Shown: positions 8,878 to 17,710, numbered from the stretch's first letter. The stretch is 64,000 bases of DNA from Dactylosporangium sp. AC04546 (GCF_022095675.1 NZ_JAHYSG010000031.1:1-64000); one strand, 5' to 3'. The notes: a model not told the origin generated them from the letters alone. Numbers and translations: made by a program.

Positions 8878-10635
8878 TCAAGCGCGATGGCGGCCGGGGC
8901 GGGACGGGTCGCGCTTCACGGCGTACATGGCCTGGTCGGCCGTCCGGAGGACCTGGTCCGGGTGCTCGCCCGGGGCGGCCAGGTGCAGGCCGATGCTCGC
9001 GCCGATGCCGACCTCGTGGCCGTAGATCTCGAACGGCTCGCCGATCAGCGCGCGCAGCCGGTTGGCCAGGCCGCTCACGTCGTCGGGCGGGCCCACGCCC
9101 GGCAGCAGCAGGACGAACTCGTCGCCGCCGACGCGGGCGAGGACGTCGGCCGGGCGCAGGCACGAGCTCAGCCGAGCGCCCACCTGGCGCAGCAGCTCGT
9201 CGCCCGCCTCGTGGCCGAGCTCGTCGTTGACCGGCTTGAAGCCGTCGAGGTCCACGAACAGCACGCCGACCGGGCTGGCCTCCAGCGAGGCCGCGAGGCG
9301 CTCGTGCAGGCGGCGGCGGTTCGGCAGGCCGGTCAGCGGGTCGTGGTGGGCGTCGTGGGCGAGGCGGTCCTGCATCTCGCGGCTGTCGGTGATGTCGCGG
9401 GCATTGATGACGACGCCGTCGAGGGCGGCGTTGTGCAGCTGGTTCGAGGCGGTGAAGTCGAACCAGCGGTGCGTGCCGCCGGCCTGGAGCACCCGCACCT
9501 GCATGCGCTCCAGGCCGCCCTTCTCGCCGAGCAGCGCGGCGAAGCGCTCGCGGACGTGCGGGCGGTCGTCCTCGTGGAGGATGTCGAAGACCGAGCTGCC
9601 GACGGCCGCGAAGCCGAGGATGCGCATGCCGCTCGGGCTGGAGTACGCGACCCGGCCCTCGGCGTCGAGCACCGTGACGACGTCGGGCGCGTGCTCGACC
9701 AGGGCCGAGAAGCGCTCCTCGGCGCGCCGGCGCACCAGCTGCGAGCGGTACCCGAGCACGGCCAGGCCGCCGACGCCGACGAGCAGCATCGTGAGCAGCA
9801 TGACGTTGATGGTCAGGCTGCGGTTGCGGACCGGGCCGTCGAACGTGGCCGTGGACTGGGTGCGGACGTAGGCCCAGCCGCCCGGCAGGCCGCCCTTGAC
9901 GACGGCGACCATCGCCCGGCCGGAGCCGTCGCGGTAGTTGACGAACACCGACTCCTGCGAGTCGAGCTGGTCGATGACGGCCGAGTCGACCAGCGTGCCG
10001 ACCTCGCCGGGCACGCTGGAGGCGCCGACGGTGCCGGCCGAGTCGACGAGCATCGAGGTGTGTGCCTTGTCGCTGAGCTTCACCAGGTACTCCTGGAGCT
10101 GGCTCGTGGCGACCGGGATGTACCCGTAGAGCAGCGCCACCGGCTGCCCGGCGACCACGATGGGCACGGCGACGGCCTGCACGAACGTGTTCTTGATGTT
10201 CATGATCGACGAGAAGCCGGGCCGGCCGAGGGCCAGGGCCGAGATGACCGGCTTGTAGCCGATCGCCGCCATGTCGGGGAAGAAGTTGCGGGTGCGGGTG
10301 GAGTTCAGCGGATTGCCGGTCAGGTCGGTGAGCACGAAGCCGTACGTGAAGAACGTCGACTTCTCCGCGTACTCCGCGAGCGCCTCCAGGTCGCCCGGGT
10401 CGTCCGCGGTGAGCGACAGCGGGTGGCCGGCGACGAAGTCGGCGAGCTCCTTGGCGGAGACCCACAGCAACTGCTCGGCGAGCCCGCCGTTGTTGGTGGC
10501 CAGGGCGAGCGTGTCGGCCCGGTGCACGGTCTCCGCCGCGCGCAGGGCCGATCGGTTCACCGAGATGCCGACGGCCCCGACGGCCAGCAGCAGCGTCGCG
10601 CCGATGCCCACGACGAGCCAACTGCGCAGCCGCAT
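8878..10635 (-). CDS. Membrane-bound PAS-GGDEF diguanylate cyclase
   Basis: A 585-residue protein predicted to make cyclic di-GMP. Order: membrane helix (WLVVGIGATLLLAVGAVGI), an external region of about 250 residues resembling a Cache-type sensor, a second membrane helix (SLTINVMLLTMLLVGVGGLAVLGY), a PAS domain beginning RFSALVEHAPDVVTVLD, and a C-terminal GGDEF domain. The active-site motif VGGDEF is intact and an RPAD I-site lies five residues before it, so product inhibition is expected. No EAL domain is present. ATG 10635 was chosen because GGAGGT precedes it with 7 nt spacing; a TTG 21 nt further upstream is less likely. The stop lies 31 nt before padR on the same strand. Confidence 0.93.
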   Translation of the reverse strand: MRLRSWLVVGIGATLLLAVGAVGISVNRSALRAAETVHRADTLALATNNGGLAEQLLWVSAKELADFVAGHPLSLTADDPGDLEALAEYAEKSTFFTYGFVLTDLTGNPLNSTRTRNFFPDMAAIGYKPVISALALGRPGFSSIMNIKNTFVQAVAVPIVVAGQPVALLYGYIPVATSQLQEYLVKLSDKAHTSMLVDSAGTVGASSVPGEVGTLVDSAVIDQLDSQESVFVNYRDGSGRAMVAVVKGGLPGGWAYVRTQSTATFDGPVRNRSLTINVMLLTMLLVGVGGLAVLGYRSQLVRRRAEERFSALVEHAPDVVTVLDAEGRVAYSSPSGMRILGFAAVGSSVFDILHEDDRPHVRERFAALLGEKGGLERMQVRVLQAGGTHRWFDFTASNQLHNAALDGVVINARDITDSREMQDRLAHDAHHDPLTGLPNRRRLHERLAASLEASPVGVLFVDLDGFKPVNDELGHEAGDELLRQVGARLSSCLRPADVLARVGGDEFVLLLPGVGPPDDVSGLANRLRALIGEPFEIYGHEVGIGASIGLHLAAPGEHPDQVLRTADQAMYAVKRDPSRPGRHRA

Positions 10636-10709
10636 CCGTGGCACCTCCGTCGACAACCCGCTGATGGCGAGCGCCTCATCGGCGTCGGCGGCACCACCTT
10701 GAAGAAACT

Positions 10710-11246
10710 GTGTGGACCATCACCGCCCCCGCGCGGTGGGATGCGGTGGTGTTGTCGATGGAGCCGGTGGTCGAGCTGTCGTTCGGCTCCTGGCTGGCGC
10801 TGAGCGGCGAGTGCACCGGTGAGCAGGTCGAGCGGTTCCTGTCCACGCTGACCGACTACCTCCAGGTGGAGACGCTCGCCGAGGCGGACATGCTCATCGT
10901 GCACGGCGGCCTGCGGCTCGCCGACCGGCGCACCGGCGCGGTCGTCGTGCCCGGCTGCTGCGGCGGGCTGGAGGACTGGCGCGACTGGCTCGAGATCCTC
11001 GACGGCGGGTCGCCGTGGCTCGGGCACGACCCGTGGCCCAAGGTCGAGATCGACGGCGACCGCGCGCGGGTGTGGCAGGACAGCAGCCCGCTGCGCGGGC
11101 CGTATGTCGACGTTCCGCTCGGGGACCTGGCCGCGCTGCTGCTCGGGGTACAGCGGGATCTGACGGACTTCCTGGAACTCCTGGAGGTCCCCGTGGCGCG
11201 AATGGTGGACCGGGACTTCCGGGTCACCGCTGCGCTGTTCGGCTGA
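10710..11246 (+). CDS. Hypothetical protein
   Basis: A 178-residue soluble protein starting at GTG 10710, divergent from the GGDEF gene across 74 nt. The sequence is acidic and rich in Trp and Leu (ECTGEQVERFLSTLTDYLQ, CCGGLEDWRDWLEILDGGSPWLGHDPWPKVEID, LAALLLGVQRDLTDFLELLEVPVARMVD). No signal peptide, membrane segment or known catalytic motif is seen. It resembles small hypothetical proteins of actinomycetes that have no assigned role. Its 3' end overlaps by 23 nt the stop end of a hydrolase remnant on the other strand. Third-position GC supports coding. Confidence 0.6.
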   Translation: MWTITAPARWDAVVLSMEPVVELSFGSWLALSGECTGEQVERFLSTLTDYLQVETLAEADMLIVHGGLRLADRRTGAVVVPGCCGGLEDWRDWLEILDGGSPWLGHDPWPKVEIDGDRARVWQDSSPLRGPYVDVPLGDLAALLLGVQRDLTDFLELLEVPVARMVDRDFRVTAALFG

Positions 11247-11468
11247 CGAAGCCGGCCACGACGCGGGCGACCGCCGAAGGGGCGCTGAGGTTGGCGCCGT
11301 GGCCCTGGCCGGGCAGCGTGACGCGCTCCGCGTGCGGGATCGCCGCGGTCAGCGCGTCCAGGCGCTCCGCCAGGTGGGCCGGGCTGCGCTCGCCGCCCAG
11401 CAGCAGCACCGGGCTCGCGATCGTCGCGTACGCCCCGCGGCGGTCGCCCAGGGCGTCGATCGCGGCCG
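11224..11468 (-). pseudogene. C-terminal fragment of an alpha/beta hydrolase
   Basis: In the minus frame closing at 11224 the last 80 or so residues read as the end of an alpha/beta hydrolase: AIDALGDRRGAYATIASPVLLLGGERSP, then LDALTAAIPHAERVTLPGQGHGANLSAPSAVA. These are the strand before the acid residue and the GQGH catalytic-His region. Upstream of about 11468 the similarity stops and the frame runs antisense to the M23 peptidase, so the nucleophile half is missing. It abuts a TetR fragment of opposite strand. It is a remnant, not a functional enzyme. Confidence 0.7.
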
Positions 11469-11540
11469 GCGCTGTACTGGCACATCCGCACCAAGCAGGA
11501 GCTGCTCGACGGCACCGCGGCCGCCCTGGAGCGGTCAGCC
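11469..11540 (+). pseudogene. TetR-family helix-turn-helix fragment
   Basis: Plus-strand codons from 11469 read ALYWHIRTKQELLDG followed by TAAALERS. This is the end of the DNA-recognition helix and the next helix of a TetR-family regulator (usual wording LYWHVRNKQELLD). No start, no upstream HTH half and no ligand-binding domain are present. It joins directly to the hydrolase fragment and runs into the 3' end of the M23 gene. It marks a deletion or recombination scar where two divergent or adjacent genes were lost. Confidence 0.65.
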
Positions 11541-12641
11541 GATGGGGGCGCCGTGGGCGCGCATGAACGGTAGCGGGTCGACGGCGTTGTACGGGCCCGT
11601 CGGCGGGGCGTTGAGGTGCACCTCGAAGTGCAGGTGCGGTGCCGAGGAGTTGCCCGAGCTGCCGACGTAGCCGATGACCTGGCCGGCCGCGACCTTCTGG
11701 CCGGGCTGCACGATCGCGCGGCGGACCATGTGGCAGTACAGCGTGGCGACGCCGCCCGCGTGCTGGAGCTTCACGTACCAGCCGCAGCCGCCGACCGAGG
11801 CGCTGCCGGGCTTGTCGCAGGAATGGCCGGCCTCGATGTTGCACACCACCTCGACCACGGTGCCGGCCGAGGCCGCGCGGATCGGGGTGCCGGTGAAGGA
11901 CATGATGTCGACGCCGATGTGCTTCGGGTTGTTCGGCGTGCGGAAGCCTGGGCGGGCCGTGAAGCCGGGCAGCGGGCTGACCCAGCGTCCGGCGCCCGCC
12001 GCCGGAGCCGCGGGGGGAGCGGCGGGCGGCGCCGGTGCGGCGGCCGCGCACGGGGGCGGGGTCGCGCCGCGACGGACGTACGCGTCGGAGACGTAGGTAC
12101 CCGACGGCAGCCGGTTCCACATCGGGGTCGTGCGGACCGAGCCGGCGATGGTCTCGCCGCGCACCTGGCAGGCGAGGGTCAGGGTCGATCCGTTGGGGAA
12201 GGCGCCGACGAGCGTGGCGCCGTGCGCCGGGGCGGTCCGGGCCTTGAGCGCGGTGCCGCCCGACGCGACGGTGCCGGCGATCGACGCCGGAGCCGCGGCG
12301 GCCGCGGCGGCAGTGGCGGTCTCGCACGGCGGCACCTCTTGGGAGCGCTGGATCCATGCGTCGGAGACGTACGTGCCGTCGCCCAGCCGGTCCCACTGAT
12401 CGGTGACCCGGACCGTGCCCTGGTCGATGCGCTGGCCGCGGACCTGGCACACGATCGTGACCGAGCTGCCGTGCGCCAGGGTGCGCAGCTGCGGCGTCCA
12501 CACGGCCGAGCCGGCCCGGACGTTGAGCGGCCGCTTCGGCGAGACCACGATCGCGGTCTGTGTCGCCTGCGCGGCCTGCGCGTCCATCGCCGGCAGCAGG
12601 CCGCCGATCAGGACGGCAAGAAACAGGGCGGTTCTGCGCAT
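11535..12641 (-). CDS. Secreted M23 metallopeptidase with two SH3-like repeats
   Basis: A 368-residue exported protein. The signal peptide is MRRTALFLAVLIGGLLPAMDAQA. Two related modules of about 75 residues follow (VVSPKRPLNVRAG...GTYVSDAWIQ and ASGGTALKARTAP...GTYVSDAYVRR), each with a Cys pair, resembling bacterial SH3-like cell-wall binding domains. An Ala/Pro linker leads to the LytM/M23 domain with zinc ligands in KHIGVDIMSF and HLHFEVH. It should cleave peptidoglycan cross-bridge or stem peptides, or act as an inactive regulator of other hydrolases; the ligands look intact, so an active enzyme is favoured. Start ATG 12641 follows a GGGGGTG stretch. Confidence 0.9.
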   Translation of the reverse strand: MRRTALFLAVLIGGLLPAMDAQAAQATQTAIVVSPKRPLNVRAGSAVWTPQLRTLAHGSSVTIVCQVRGQRIDQGTVRVTDQWDRLGDGTYVSDAWIQRSQEVPPCETATAAAAAAAPASIAGTVASGGTALKARTAPAHGATLVGAFPNGSTLTLACQVRGETIAGSVRTTPMWNRLPSGTYVSDAYVRRGATPPPCAAAAPAPPAAPPAAPAAGAGRWVSPLPGFTARPGFRTPNNPKHIGVDIMSFTGTPIRAASAGTVVEVVCNIEAGHSCDKPGSASVGGCGWYVKLQHAGGVATLYCHMVRRAIVQPGQKVAAGQVIGYVGSSGNSSAPHLHFEVHLNAPPTGPYNAVDPLPFMRAHGAPIG

Positions 12642-12694
12642 GGTGCACCCCCGTGCCTGAAAGAACGTGGCGGCCGGGGGGACCGCGTGACGAA

Positions 12695-12721
12695 CCCCGC
12701 CAACGCTAGGCGCTGGCGGGG
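12695..12721 (-). terminator. Hairpin after the beta-oxidation operon
   Basis: Arms CCCCGCCAACG (12695-12705) and CGCTGGCGGGG (12711-12721) pair at 10 of 11 positions around a 5-nt loop. It sits 43 nt past the stop of the beta-oxidation alpha gene and upstream of the M23 gene on the same strand. No U-tract follows, as is usual in actinobacteria. It could alternatively act in the M23 leader. Confidence 0.55.
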
Positions 12722-12763
12722 TCGGTGTCCGGCGATCGGTAAATATTTCCCTCGGTAGCGGGG

Positions 12764-14833
12764 TTACGGCGCGTTCGCCACGCCCGGCGGGAGGAAGCGC
12801 GCTCCGGTGACCTTCTCGGAGATGCCCTCGCGGTCGAGGTACGGCGTGACCCCACCGAGGTGGAACGGCCAGCCGGCGCCCAGGATCATGCACAGGTCGA
12901 TGTCACGGGCGTCGGCCACGACGCCCTCGTCGAGCATCAGGCGGATCTCCTGGGCGAGGGCCGCGGTCGCCTGCTCGTGCAGCTGCTCGGCGGTGGCCGG
13001 CCGGTCGCCGGTCTCCAGGAGGGCGAGGACCTCCGGGTCGGGGTTGCCGTCGGCGTCGGTGAAGCCGCGCTTGCCGGCGGCGACCACCCGGCCCAGGTTC
13101 GCCGAGACGCCGAAGCGGTCCGGGAACGCGCCGTGCAGCGTCTCGGCCACGTGGTGCGCGACGGCGGGGCCGACCATCGTGAGCAGGGCCATCGGGCGCA
13201 TCGGCAGGCCGAGCGGGTCCAGGGCCGAGTCGGCGACGTCGATCGGGGTGCCGTCGTCGACGGACGCGGTGACGACGCCGAGGAAGCGGGTCAGCAGCCG
13301 GTTCACGACGAACGCCGGGGCGTCCTTCACGAGCACCGACGACTTCTTCAGCGCCTTGCCCACCGCGAACGCGGTCGCCAGGGTCACGTCGTCGGTCTGC
13401 GCCGCCCGCACGATCTCCAGCAGCGGCATCATCGCGACCGGGTTGAAGAAGTGCAGCCCGACCACGCGCTCGGGGTGGGCGAGATCGGCGGCCTGCTCGG
13501 TGACCGACAGCGACGAGGTGTTGGTGGCCAGCACGCAGTCGTCACGGACGATCTTCTCGACCTCGGCCCAGACCTGCTTCTTCACGCCGAGGTCCTCGAA
13601 CACGGCCTCGAGCACGAGGTCGGCGTCGGCGAAGGCGGCCTTGTCGACCGAGCCGCTGACGAGGCCCTTGAACTTGGCGGCCTTGCCGGCGTCGAGGCGC
13701 CGCTTCGCGACCAGCTTGTCGATCTCGGCGTGCACGTAGCCGACGCCCTTGTCCACGCGCTCCTGGTCGAGATCGGTCAGCACCACCGGTACCTCGAGCC
13801 GCCGCACGAACAGCAGGGCGAGCTGCGACGCCATGAGCCCGGCGCCGACGACGCCGACCTTGTTCACGTCGCGGGCCAGGCCCTTGTCCGGCGCGCCCGC
13901 CGGCCGCTTGGCCCGGCGCTGCACCAGGTCGAATGCGTAGAGGCTGGCCCGGGCCTGGTCGCCCATGATGAGGTCGGCGAGCGCCTCGTCCTCGAGCGCA
14001 GTTCCCTCGTCGAACGACACACTCTTGGCCGCAGCCAAGAGTGAGAGCGCCTGGTTCGCGGAGTTGACGGCGCCGTGGAGGCGCTCGTCGAGCTGGTGCT
14101 TGGCGAAGTACAGCACCCCGTCCCACATGTCGCGGTCGACCTCCGGCCGGGTCACCGTGACCGTGCCGTCGACGACGCCCTCGGCCCACGCCAGCGACCG
14201 CTCCAGGTAGTCGGCCGGGTCGAAGATCGCGTCAGCGATGCCCATCTCGTGGGCCTGGGCCGGCTTGAGCTGCTTCTGGGTGAGCGGGTTCTGGAGGATG
14301 ACCTGCGCGGCGGCGGCGATGCCGATGAGGTTCGGCAGCAGCTGCGTGCCGCCCCAGCCGGGCACCAGGCCGATCGCGACCTCGGGCAGCGCGAGCGCCG
14401 CGGCGCCGGAGGAGACGGTCCGGTAGTGGCAGTGCAGGGCGACCTCGAGGCCGCCGCCCATCGCGGCGCCGTTGACGAACGCGAACGTCGGCACCGCCGA
14501 GTCGCGCAGCTTGCGGAAGACCCGGTGCCCGTACCGCCCGAGCTCCACCGCCTGCTCGCGCGAGGTCAGCAGCGGCATGCCGGTGATGTCGGCGCCGACG
14601 CAGAAGATGTACGGCTTGCCGGTCAGCGCGATGAACTTCGGCTGCGCCGCGACCGCCTCGTCGATCGCCGCGTCGAGGCTGGCCAGCCCGCCGGGGCCGA
14701 AGGAGTTCGGCTTGGTGTGGTCGAAGCCGTTGTCGAGCGTGATGAGCGCGGCCCGCTCACGGCTCGGCAGGGTCACGAACCGCAGCAGGGCCTTGGTCAC
14801 GACCTCGTTCGGGTTGGTGATGGTCGCGGTCAC
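12764..14833 (-). CDS. fadB: Fatty acid oxidation complex alpha subunit (enoyl-CoA hydratase / 3-hydroxyacyl-CoA dehydrogenase)
   Basis: A 689-residue bifunctional beta-oxidation enzyme. The N-terminal third is an enoyl-CoA hydratase/isomerase fold (oxyanion segments FCVGADITGMP and AMGGGLEVALHCHYR, with EVAIGLVPGWGGTQLLP). The middle is the NAD-binding dehydrogenase domain (VGVVGAGLMASQLALLF, VLATNTSSLSVT, HFFNPVAMMPLLEIV, VVNRLLTRF), followed by the C-terminal dehydrogenase domains. It hydrates trans-2-enoyl-CoA and oxidises the resulting L-3-hydroxyacyl-CoA. Start GTG 14833 overlaps the thiolase stop by GTGA, so the two subunits are co-translated as in fadA-fadB operons. Length is normal for the family (about 700). 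Confidence 0.93.
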   Translation of the reverse strand: MTATITNPNEVVTKALLRFVTLPSRERAALITLDNGFDHTKPNSFGPGGLASLDAAIDEAVAAQPKFIALTGKPYIFCVGADITGMPLLTSREQAVELGRYGHRVFRKLRDSAVPTFAFVNGAAMGGGLEVALHCHYRTVSSGAAALALPEVAIGLVPGWGGTQLLPNLIGIAAAAQVILQNPLTQKQLKPAQAHEMGIADAIFDPADYLERSLAWAEGVVDGTVTVTRPEVDRDMWDGVLYFAKHQLDERLHGAVNSANQALSLLAAAKSVSFDEGTALEDEALADLIMGDQARASLYAFDLVQRRAKRPAGAPDKGLARDVNKVGVVGAGLMASQLALLFVRRLEVPVVLTDLDQERVDKGVGYVHAEIDKLVAKRRLDAGKAAKFKGLVSGSVDKAAFADADLVLEAVFEDLGVKKQVWAEVEKIVRDDCVLATNTSSLSVTEQAADLAHPERVVGLHFFNPVAMMPLLEIVRAAQTDDVTLATAFAVGKALKKSSVLVKDAPAFVVNRLLTRFLGVVTASVDDGTPIDVADSALDPLGLPMRPMALLTMVGPAVAHHVAETLHGAFPDRFGVSANLGRVVAAGKRGFTDADGNPDPEVLALLETGDRPATAEQLHEQATAALAQEIRLMLDEGVVADARDIDLCMILGAGWPFHLGGVTPYLDREGISEKVTGARFLPPGVANAP

Positions 14834-16023
14834 TTGTCGCCCTTCCAGTTCGGGTTCTCCCAGATCACGGACGCGCCCATGCCGATGCCGACGCACATGG
14901 CGGTGAGGCCGTAGCGCACCTCCGGGTGCTCGGCGAACTGCCGCGACAGCTGCGTCATGAGCCGCACGCCGGACGAGGCGAGCGGGTGCCCGACGGCGAT
15001 CGCGCCGCCCCACGGGTTGACCCGCGGGTCGTCGTCGGCGATGCCGAAGTGGTCGAGGAAGGCCAGCACCTGCACGGCGAACGCCTCGTTGAGCTCGAAC
15101 AGGCCGATGTCCCCGATGGTCAGGCCGGCCTGGCGCAGCGCCTTCTCGGTGGCGGGGATCGGGCCGACGCCCATGACCTCCGGCTCGACGCCGACGAACC
15201 CGTAGGCGACCAGGCGCATGCCGATCGGCAGGCCCAGCTCCCGGGCGACGTCCTCGGCCGCGATGATCGACGCGGTGGCGCCGTCGTTGAGGCCGGCCGC
15301 GTTGCCCGCGGTCACCTTGCCGTGCGGGCGGAACGGGGTCTTCAATGTGGCCAGCTTCTCCAGGCTGGTCTCGCGGGGCGCCTCGTCGACGGTGGCCAGG
15401 CCCCAGCCGGCCTCCGGGTCGCGGGTGGCCACGCTGACCAGGTCGGGCTGGAGCTTGCCGGCCTGGTACGCGGCGGCCGTCTTCACCTGCGACGCGTAGC
15501 CGAACCGGTCGGCCCGCTCCTTGGTGATGCCGGGCAGGCGGTCGTGGAGGTTCTCCGCGGTCGAGCCCATGACCAGCGCGGACGGGTCGACCAGCTTCTC
15601 GGCGAGGATGCGCGGGTTGGGGTCGACGCCCTCGCCCATCGGGTGGCGGCCCATGTGCTCGACGCCGCCGGCGATCGCCACGTCGTAGGCGCCGAACGCG
15701 ATGCCGCCGGCAACGGTGGTCACTGCGGTGAGGGCGCCGGCACACATGCGGTCGATGGCATATCCGGGCACCGACTTCGGCAGGCCGGCCAGCAGGGCCG
15801 CCGTGCGCCCGATGGTCAGGCCCTGGTCACCGATCTGCGTCGTGGCCGCGATGGCGACCTCGTCGACCCGCTCCGGCGGCAGCTGCGGGTTGCGTCGCAG
15901 GAGCTCGCGGATGCAGCGGATGACGAGATCGTCGGCGCGGGTGTTGGCATACATCCCACCGGCCTTGCCGAACGGGGTGCGCACGCCGTCGACGAAGACG
16001 ACGTCGCGGACGGTACGGGGCAC
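14830..16023 (-). CDS. fadA: Acetyl-CoA C-acyltransferase (thiolase)
   Basis: A 397-residue thiolase that catalyses the last step of beta-oxidation. The acyl-accepting Cys94 lies in DRMCAGALTAV, the catalytic His in AVGHPLASSGVR (about residue 347), and the second Cys377 in MCVGIGMGASVI. All are intact. The GTG start at 16023 is preceded by a strong AGGAGGAGG with 5 nt spacing. It is the first gene of a two-gene operon with fadB. A long operator-like dyad lies directly upstream (16036-16069), pointing to a lipid-responsive repressor encoded elsewhere. Confidence 0.95.
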   Translation of the reverse strand: MPRTVRDVVFVDGVRTPFGKAGGMYANTRADDLVIRCIRELLRRNPQLPPERVDEVAIAATTQIGDQGLTIGRTAALLAGLPKSVPGYAIDRMCAGALTAVTTVAGGIAFGAYDVAIAGGVEHMGRHPMGEGVDPNPRILAEKLVDPSALVMGSTAENLHDRLPGITKERADRFGYASQVKTAAAYQAGKLQPDLVSVATRDPEAGWGLATVDEAPRETSLEKLATLKTPFRPHGKVTAGNAAGLNDGATASIIAAEDVARELGLPIGMRLVAYGFVGVEPEVMGVGPIPATEKALRQAGLTIGDIGLFELNEAFAVQVLAFLDHFGIADDDPRVNPWGGAIAVGHPLASSGVRLMTQLSRQFAEHPEVRYGLTAMCVGIGMGASVIWENPNWKGDK

Positions 16024-16035
16024 GGAGTCCTCCTC

Positions 16036-16069
16036 CTGACGAGTTACCAGCTATGTTACTCGTCAGTAA
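16036..16069. promoter_or_regulatory. Long inverted repeat upstream of fadA, candidate operator
   Basis: CTGACGAGTTAC (16036-16047) and GTTACTCGTCAG (16055-16066) are inverted copies matching at 11 of 12 positions around a 7-nt spacer. The right arm itself overlaps a second dyad, TTACTCGTCAGTAA (16056-16069). The left arm begins 13 nt from the fadA start codon and overlaps its ribosome-binding region. Size and symmetry fit a TetR- or GntR-type fatty-acid regulator; which one is unknown. Confidence 0.6.
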
Positions 16070-16109
16070 GTCGGGCCGTGCTGTGGATCCGCCCACACCC
16101 GTCCGCGGG

Positions 16110-17405
16110 TCAGTCCGGCGTGTGCAGCGCCGCGGTCAGACCGGGCGCGACCAGGCCGACCTGCCAGGGCCGGGCCCCGTAGCCGGACAGCACCGCCGCC
16201 ACCGCGTCCTCCGCCAGGTCCTCCGGCGGCGACCAGGCCAACCGGCGCACCGAGTCCGGGGTGATCAGGTTCTCCGGCGGCAGGTTGTGGGCCGCGGCCA
16301 GGCCGGTGACCAGCTCCCGGCAGCGGGCCAGCCGGGCGGCCGCGACCGGGTCGCGCTCGGCCCAGCGGTGCGGCGGGGGCGGGCCCTCCGACGGCGGCGT
16401 GGTCGGCAGCTCCTTGTCGGACAGCGCGCGGGCGTCGGAGAGCGCGCCGAGCCAGGTCGGGGCCAGCCGGCGCACCGACCGCCCGCCGAAGCCGGCCAGC
16501 GCGAGCAGGCTGCGCTCGTCCTTCGGGTCGGCCTCGGCCGCGGCGATGATCGCGGCGTCGGCGAGGACCCGGCCGGGGCTAGCGTCGCGGCGCTGGGCGA
16601 TCTCGTCGCGGGCGGTCCACAGCGCGCGCACCCGGGCCAGGGCGCGGGCCCCGCGGACCCGGTGGATGCCCGACGTGCGCCGCCACGGGTCGGCCCGCAC
16701 GCGCGGCGGGTCGCCGGCCGAGGCGACCAGCGCGGCGAACTCCTGCTGGGCCCACTCGGTCTTGCCCTGCTTCTGCAGCTCCTCGACGAGATGGTCGCGC
16801 AGCTGGAGTAGCAGCTCGACGTCGAGCGCCGCGTAGGTCAGCCAGGAGGTGGGCAGCGGCCGGGTCGACCAGTCGGCGGCCGAGTGGTGCTTCTCCAGCG
16901 TGAAGCCCAGCAGCGACTCGGTCAGGGCAGCCAGCCCGACCCGCTCGAAGCCGCACAACCGGGCGGCCAGCTCGGTGTCGAACAGCCGGGTGGGGCGCAG
17001 GCCGAGCTCGGTGAGGCACGGCAGGTCCTGGCTCGCGGCGTGCAGCACCCACTCAGTGGGCGAGATCACTTCGTCGAGCTCGGGCAGCTGTCCGAACGGC
17101 AGCGGGTCGATGAGCACCGTGCCGGCGCCGGCACGGCGCAGCTGCACGAGGTAGGCCCGGTGGGTGTACCGGTAGCCGGAGGCGCGCTCGGCGTCGACCG
17201 CCACGGGGCCGGAGCCCGCGGCGAATCGTTCGACGGCGCGCGCCAGGTCGGCCCGGTCGACGATGGGCTCGGGTGTCCCGTCTCGGGGGGCGGTCAGCAG
17301 GACGGGCTCGGTCGTTTCGTCCGGTTTGCCCGGACTGTCTGGCTCCTCGTCCCGACGCCGCGCGGGGGGTTCGTCGGTCACGCGGACCACGGTACGTTGC
17401 GGCAC
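16110..17405 (-). CDS. rnd: Ribonuclease D
   Basis: A 431-residue 3'-5' exoribonuclease that trims stable RNA 3' ends. After about 55 disordered residues, the DEDD exonuclease domain shows motif I in VAVDAERASGYRY, motif II in LHAASQDLPCL and motif III in YAALDVELLLQL. An HRDC domain follows (ALARVRALWTARDEIAQRRDASPGRVLADAAI) and the C-terminal HRDC-like region is present. Start GTG 17405 gives the full frame; GTG codons a few residues on are alternatives. In actinobacteria rnd is often found near hemE and a DUF3000 gene, as here. It is upstream of fadA on the same strand but separated by the operator region. Confidence 0.93.
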   Translation of the reverse strand: MPQRTVVRVTDEPPARRRDEEPDSPGKPDETTEPVLLTAPRDGTPEPIVDRADLARAVERFAAGSGPVAVDAERASGYRYTHRAYLVQLRRAGAGTVLIDPLPFGQLPELDEVISPTEWVLHAASQDLPCLTELGLRPTRLFDTELAARLCGFERVGLAALTESLLGFTLEKHHSAADWSTRPLPTSWLTYAALDVELLLQLRDHLVEELQKQGKTEWAQQEFAALVASAGDPPRVRADPWRRTSGIHRVRGARALARVRALWTARDEIAQRRDASPGRVLADAAIIAAAEADPKDERSLLALAGFGGRSVRRLAPTWLGALSDARALSDKELPTTPPSEGPPPPHRWAERDPVAAARLARCRELVTGLAAAHNLPPENLITPDSVRRLAWSPPEDLAEDAVAAVLSGYGARPWQVGLVAPGLTAALHTPD

Positions 17406-17710
17406 AGGTAGCCCGTTGCAGCCGGTCCGGCGCGTCGGGTTCGAGACCCCTTACCGGCCCGCGTGAAGACGGCCGAAAAGGGTTGGGAAACGGGTCGGAC
17501 AGACGATGGTGGTTGCCGGTACGGTCGCGTGCGCAGGACATCCGGATCTGTCGGCAGGTTGCTTCTGTCCACAGGTTGCCTCGAAGGTCGCGGGGCTTGT
17601 GCAGGCCGTCTAGGGTGAGGCCGACCGGCGACGCCGCGACATGGCAGCCTGCTGGCGGGCATTTTGTCCGGCGAAACGGGCGGAAACGTGACAGGAAGGA
17701 AACGAGAAGC
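17406..17710. other. Divergent intergenic region between rnd and the S1C protease
   Basis: This 305-bp gap must hold promoters for both divergent genes. Seen in it: two copies of CAGGTTGC 21 nt apart (17554 and 17572) and a TAGGGT hexamer near 17612 that could serve as a -10 box for the protease. No coding frame with convincing codon use and no strong terminator were found. Confidence 0.4.

Noticed and set aside
11224..12648. A 474-residue minus-strand protein ending in hydrolase sequence
   Set aside because: Most of that frame is antisense-like shadow within the M23 peptidase gene; only the last 80 residues are hydrolase-like.
12642..12763. Cyclic di-AMP (ydaO) riboswitch upstream of the M23 peptidase
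   Set aside because: Such riboswitches often precede wall hydrolases in actinobacteria, but the leader is only about 120 nt and lacks the conserved riboswitch blocks; a simple hairpin is the only structure seen.
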